From: Anabaena catenula FACHB-362
GTDB lineage: Bacteria; Cyanobacteriota; Cyanobacteriia; Cyanobacteriales; Nostocaceae
DNA length: 32,808 bases
Assembly: GCF_014698735.1 (NCBI RefSeq)
Contig: NZ_JACJTQ010000055.1
Span: 1-32,808 of the forward strand
Direction of reading: 5' to 3'
A program made the translations under genes and the position numbers. Positions 29,931-32,808 of the stretch are shown piece after piece. The notes under the pieces were generated by a model. That model did no database searches. It was not told the origin of the DNA and worked only from the letters and a program-made list of their open reading frames with translations. Position 1 is the first letter of the stretch. Each line of letters opens with the position of its first letter.

Positions 29931-31046
29931 ATGATGTACTTTATCGCTCAATCATTTCCTGTTACTGGTGGAGAAACTCAAGCTTTAGATATTGTCTCCA
30001 GTGCTTTAGAACTATCTCGTGCCACAGTTGAATCATGGAATTTAGTTTGGCAAGTTACCCTAGATCCCTCATCTAGTTTATGGTACGGCTTAATTCGATT
30101 GGGTATCACCTTGGGAGCGGCCAGTATCTTGTTTGTGACACTAACAACGGGGAAGGAAATTATTGAAAAACAATCTTGGTCGGAATTAGCAGCTATTTTT
30201 GTCTGGCCACTCGTAATTATGATATTTCTTGGTGGTAATGGCAATTTTTTAGCCAAAACCATTTTTTTTATCCGAGGCTTTGCTTATAACCAAGTACAAA
30301 ATGTGCTAGAAATTCAAGTTAGTGAATTAACATTCAAGGCTGCGATTTCTAATGTAACTATTAGCAGTATTGCCAGACAACAGCTAGAAAATCTTTACAG
30401 TGAATGTCAGGGACAAGTTGGAGGGGATTTAATTGAATGCTGGGATTCAAAGCAAGAACAAGCACAAGCAATTGTTACCGAAGCTGAAGAGAAAGCTAAA
30501 TCTCCACTTCAACCACTACGAGATTTTGCTAAATTTCTTTGGGAACGCACATTGCCCGGTCAGATTGGTACTGCTATTCAATTTGTGAATGACCCTGGCA
30601 GTGTATTTCGAGATACTGCTATTCCCATTATTCGTTTAATACTTTATGCCCTACAATGGGGATTTGTAAACATTTTAGAAGCAGCATTATTGCTAACTGC
30701 TTTATTTGCACCAATCGCAGTTGGGTTATCACTTTTACCATTGCAAGGTCGTCCTATTTGGGCTTGGTTAACTGGGTTTATTTCTCTGTTTGGTGTCCAA
30801 CTTGGATACAACATTTTGGTGGGTTTAACAGCCGTTGTCCTGGTCAAATCAGGTGCAGCATTAGCATCTGATGTGGCTTTCATGTTTTTCTTGAGTATCT
30901 TTGCGCCAATTTTGGCAATGCTAATAGCGGGAGGTGGAGGAATGGCAATTTATAACGGCATTTCTGCTAATGTCAAAGGTTTAATTGATATTCTTAGTAG
31001 TGCTATTGGTACAGCAACTAGTGTTGCTTTGATCCGCAGGGTTTAA
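29931..31046 (+). CDS. VirB6/TrbL-like polytopic T4SS inner-membrane protein
   Basis: The protein has 371 residues from ATG 29931; ATG 29934 and TTG 29922 are alternatives and no strong ribosome site is present. At least five membrane spans are visible: LWYGLIRLGITLGAASILFV, LAAIFVWPLVIMIFL, an 80-residue hydrophobic region around ILEAALLLTALFAPIAVGLS, WLTGFISLFGVQLGYNILVG, and FMFFLSIFAPILAMLIAGGG. A soluble helical domain with two Cys (C166-C176 region) lies between spans 2 and 3. A large hydrophobic protein of this layout after VirB5 is the mark of VirB6/TrbL, which forms part of the inner-membrane channel. Confidence 0.75.
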   Translation: MMYFIAQSFPVTGGETQALDIVSSALELSRATVESWNLVWQVTLDPSSSLWYGLIRLGITLGAASILFVTLTTGKEIIEKQSWSELAAIFVWPLVIMIFLGGNGNFLAKTIFFIRGFAYNQVQNVLEIQVSELTFKAAISNVTISSIARQQLENLYSECQGQVGGDLIECWDSKQEQAQAIVTEAEEKAKSPLQPLRDFAKFLWERTLPGQIGTAIQFVNDPGSVFRDTAIPIIRLILYALQWGFVNILEAALLLTALFAPIAVGLSLLPLQGRPIWAWLTGFISLFGVQLGYNILVGLTAVVLVKSGAALASDVAFMFFLSIFAPILAMLIAGGGGMAIYNGISANVKGLIDILSSAIGTATSVALIRRV

Positions 31047-31120
31047 GGTATATCCAAAAAATACCGCATTTTTTTTATATCTCACTCAACTGCACACCGT
31101 CCTATTGAACTGAGATAGCT

Positions 31121-31846
31121 ATGGAAATCAAACGACTGCAATCACCACTGCTGCCGGAATCCAAAAATTTATTAGCTATTTGTTTTTTGTGTTTAACGGC
31201 ATTCAATACTCTGATATTTCTGTTAATATTATTCACTGCTTTCAGGGTCAATAAAATTGCTGAACGCAAGACTACCTTTGCTCAATTATTGAATGGTGAA
31301 ACAATCTACGTTTCTGAACAAGACCGTAATTGGCGCTATCCAGGAGTGATTCAAAAAGTAGTCAGTGATTGGACAACCTTAACATTTAATTGGGATGATA
31401 AACTCACTGGTACTAATCAACCAGACCAAGGTGTTCAAGTTGGTAAAAAAGGGCGCATTCCTACAACGGCTTGGTTTGCTTCTCTACTACTAGAACCGGA
31501 ATTTGCCAAAGCTTCTTTACCTAAGATTGCTGAATTAGTTCCGACTAGTGTTTTTACAGGACAGCTTCGCAGTACAACTATTATTTCCTATCTATCAGAA
31601 CCGAGAGCAATAAGACTAGGAGAATGGGAAATAGACATGGTTGCTACTCGCATTTTAGTTGACCGCACCACTGGTAGAGATGAGCGTATTTCTTTCAACC
31701 GCACATTTACAGTCCAAGCAGTAGAAATTCCCCGTTCTCCGTTAGGAAAAGATGCCCCGTTGGTAGAACAGAAAATTTATGAAATGCGCTCGTCTGGGTT
31801 GCAAATTATCAGAATGGTTGAGTTCAATCCTCAGCAACGACGTTAA
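31121..31846 (+). CDS. VirB8-like bitopic T4SS protein
   Basis: The protein has 241 residues. A short cytoplasmic start (MEIKRLQSPLLPESKN) leads to one membrane span at about 18-42 (LLAICFLCLTAFNTLIFLLI), then a ~195-residue domain expected in the periplasm. That layout (one N-terminal anchor plus an alpha/beta domain) is typical of VirB8/TrbF, which links the inner-membrane complex to the core. The periplasmic part includes WATLTF-like strands and a run TRILVDRTTGRDERISFNRT, FTVQAVEI. Order after VirB6 and before VirB10 agrees. Direct similarity is weak, so the label is positional. ATG 31121 follows TGAGATAGCT. Confidence 0.6.
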   Translation: MEIKRLQSPLLPESKNLLAICFLCLTAFNTLIFLLILFTAFRVNKIAERKTTFAQLLNGETIYVSEQDRNWRYPGVIQKVVSDWTTLTFNWDDKLTGTNQPDQGVQVGKKGRIPTTAWFASLLLEPEFAKASLPKIAELVPTSVFTGQLRSTTIISYLSEPRAIRLGEWEIDMVATRILVDRTTGRDERISFNRTFTVQAVEIPRSPLGKDAPLVEQKIYEMRSSGLQIIRMVEFNPQQRR

Positions 31847-31951
31847 GTGATCCACAAAATCGGTGATGAATTTTATGTTGTAACTGAGCAAATAAGGGAG
31901 GCGGATTTTAAAAATGTTGTTGTTGAATTAGTGCAAAAGATTGGAATATAG
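31847..31951 (+). CDS. Possible small protein abutting the VirB8-like gene
   Basis: Directly after the TAA of the VirB8-like gene, GTG 31847 opens a 34-codon frame: VIHKIGDEFYVVTEQIREAD, then FKNVVVELVQKIGI. Composition and strand pattern look protein-like, and it could be translated by termination-reinitiation. No family is recognised and it may be the remnant of a longer gene. The rest of the 475-bp gap (to 32321) has no supported gene. Confidence 0.3.
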   Translation: MIHKIGDEFYVVTEQIREADFKNVVVELVQKIGI

Positions 31952-32321
31952 GACTTATATTTGATTTTTGTTGGACTAGCCTGCGCTTTGCGCTTACAAA
32001 CTCAGTACACTTCTCTAGCCTTCTTGCCTTTTCCCTGCCTACACAAATGCCACACAAGCTATTAGGAATAAAACCGGATTCCTATATTTACAATTTCAAA
32101 CTTTGTCATTGCTGAATTCAGGTGTCAAATTATCTGGCTTTAATTTATGGCTTATGCCATATCAAGCTACGCTATCAAAATTCTTACCTTGGGGCGATTG
32201 CTTGAGGCTAATTCATATTTCAATTATGCAAAGTTGAAACTTTGATTCTTTGACAAGACAATTATTTTCGTGAATTCACTCAAAATTACTTGCACTATTA
32301 ATCAAGGAAAAAACTAAAGTC
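31952..32321. other. Gene-free stretch before the virB10-like gene
   Basis: No open frame of useful length or recognised family. A hairpin at 32063-32084 (TAGGAAT and ATTCCTA around an 8-base loop) is the only clear structure. The composition resembles the other repeat-bearing gaps of this cluster, but I could not delimit an element. Confidence 0.4.
32063..32084. repeat. 7-bp inverted repeat
   Basis: TAGGAAT (32063-32069) and ATTCCTA (32078-32084) flank AAAACCGG. It may be a fragment of an interspersed palindrome or a weak terminator for the upstream genes; no T-run follows. Confidence 0.3.
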
Positions 32322-32701
32322 ATGGACAATTCAAATCAAAACCAAGAATTTGACCTTCATGAAAATTATCCTAATTATTCCCTAGAATCCCATACTAATA
32401 ACGGCAATCATCATTCTAGCCAAACTGCTGTACAAGACGAAGATATCAGTCCTGAAGAAGAGCAAAGATTGGCAGGTTATAATCCTGCTGCAAATCAACT
32501 AATTTCTCAAGAATATCGCTTGAAACAAGATCAAGAAGCAGCAGTAGAACGACCGTTAGCAGAAAAACCTGGTGTCCGTCTAGTATCAGTAGTTGCTTTG
32601 GTAGGAGTGGTTATTGTTTCTGGTTCAACCCTCTGGTTTGGATTTCTGCAACCAAAACCTCCTGCTAAACAAGCAGCGAAAACCGCTAATCCTTCTCCCA
32701 G
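32322..32701 (+). pseudogene. VirB10-like T4SS core protein, truncated by an IS
   Basis: From ATG 32322 the protein has an acidic, Asn-rich cytoplasmic part (residues 1-85; EDISPEEEQRLAGYNPAANQ), one membrane span at about 90-110 (VSVVALVGVVIVSGSTLWFG) and the beginning of a Pro/Ala-rich linker (LQPKPPAKQAAKTANPSPS). This is the N-terminal layout of VirB10/TrbI, which spans the inner membrane and joins the outer-membrane core. At 32702 the sequence changes to an IS end; the frame continues only 28 meaningless residues to a stop at 32784-32786. The main beta-barrel domain is therefore missing from the window and the gene is broken. Position after VirB8 supports the call. Confidence 0.7.
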
Positions 32702-32808
32702 TAGACATCTCCGAAAAAGAATTAAATTATGGTATAAGAATATAAAAGTGTATTTTTTGGTAAGACGTTATGGGCAGTATATTTGAATATATTCAGAGCA
32801 ATCCTCAC
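32702..32808 (+). mobile_element. Left end of an insertion sequence (continues outside window)
   Basis: TAGACATCTCCGAAAA at 32702 matches, in inverted orientation, the IS end at 97-108. It disrupts the virB10-like gene. A transposase-like start codon follows 68 bases inside. The remaining part lies outside the window. Confidence 0.65.
32770..32808 (+). CDS. Start of a transposase gene (partial)
   Basis: ATG 32770, with GGTAAG 7 bases upstream, opens MGSIFEYIQSNPH and runs off the window. This resembles the N-terminus of cyanobacterial IS5-type/HARBI1-like transposases, which often begin with a short M..I.EYIQ..P sequence. Thirteen codons are not enough for certainty, but the location just inside an IS end supports it. 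Confidence 0.5.
   Translation, partial: MGSIFEYIQSNPH

Noticed and set aside
1-32808. tRNA, rRNA or riboswitch genes
   Set aside because: No cloverleaf, rRNA core or recognised aptamer consensus was seen on either strand by eye; a covariance-model scan would be needed to exclude small cases.

Overview
The window looks like an accessory (plasmid or integrative-element) region of a filamentous, Nostoc/Anabaena-type cyanobacterium. The evidence is the octamer GCGATCGC, which occurs several times (near 1254, 7411, 10268 and 27621), heptanucleotide tandem repeats typical of these genomes, cyanobacterial signalling and STAND proteins, and a type IV secretion (conjugation) cluster of the kind known in cyanobacteria. 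Base composition is AT-rich and many MITE-like or IS remnants fill the gaps between genes. No rRNA, tRNA or CRISPR array was recognised.

Layout. 1-920: a pile-up of broken elements, with one IS end inside a truncated tnpB that in turn cuts a carotenoid-type FAD oxidoreductase gene. 1023-3317 (-): an NB-ARC/TPR STAND protein. 3578-4423 (+): a protein with two peptidoglycan-binding repeats and membrane segments. 4937-6893: small accessory genes (a possible PD-(D/E)XK nuclease, a hypothetical protein, and a two-gene set with a phage Gp157-like protein). 6894-7320: tnpB 3' debris. 7365-9425: a divergent LuxR-type response regulator and a receiver-histidine kinase. 9451-10752: a plasmid-type protein carrying three perfect 17-bp palindromes in its gene, divergent from a small HTH regulator. 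10822-13110: nested, decayed insertion sequences.

13325-17392 (+) is the most unusual part. It holds a protein of about 1150 residues that carries, in order, the hallmarks of two-barrel (double-psi beta-barrel) RNA polymerases: a first-barrel AKG, a DFDGD metal-binding loop, and a downstream VDSPK segment resembling eukaryotic RNAi-type RNA-dependent RNA polymerases. A 176-residue protein of unknown function follows. 17422-21793 (-): a solitary antitoxin-like gene and a Mrr-nuclease/NACHT STAND protein, probably anti-phage, which is split by a single in-frame TAA.

22011-32701 (+) is a conjugative type IV secretion cluster: a large acidic accessory protein, a VirB2-like pilin candidate, a VirB4 ATPase, a VirB5-like exported coiled-coil protein, a VirB6/TrbL-like polytopic protein, a VirB8-like protein, and a VirB10-like protein cut by an IS whose end matches the one at the left edge. 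Several gaps in this cluster contain MITEs, heptamer repeats or tandem duplications, including an 89-bp duplication that doubles the ribosome binding site and start codon of the virB5-like gene. The loss of virB10 in this copy suggests the transfer system may no longer work.
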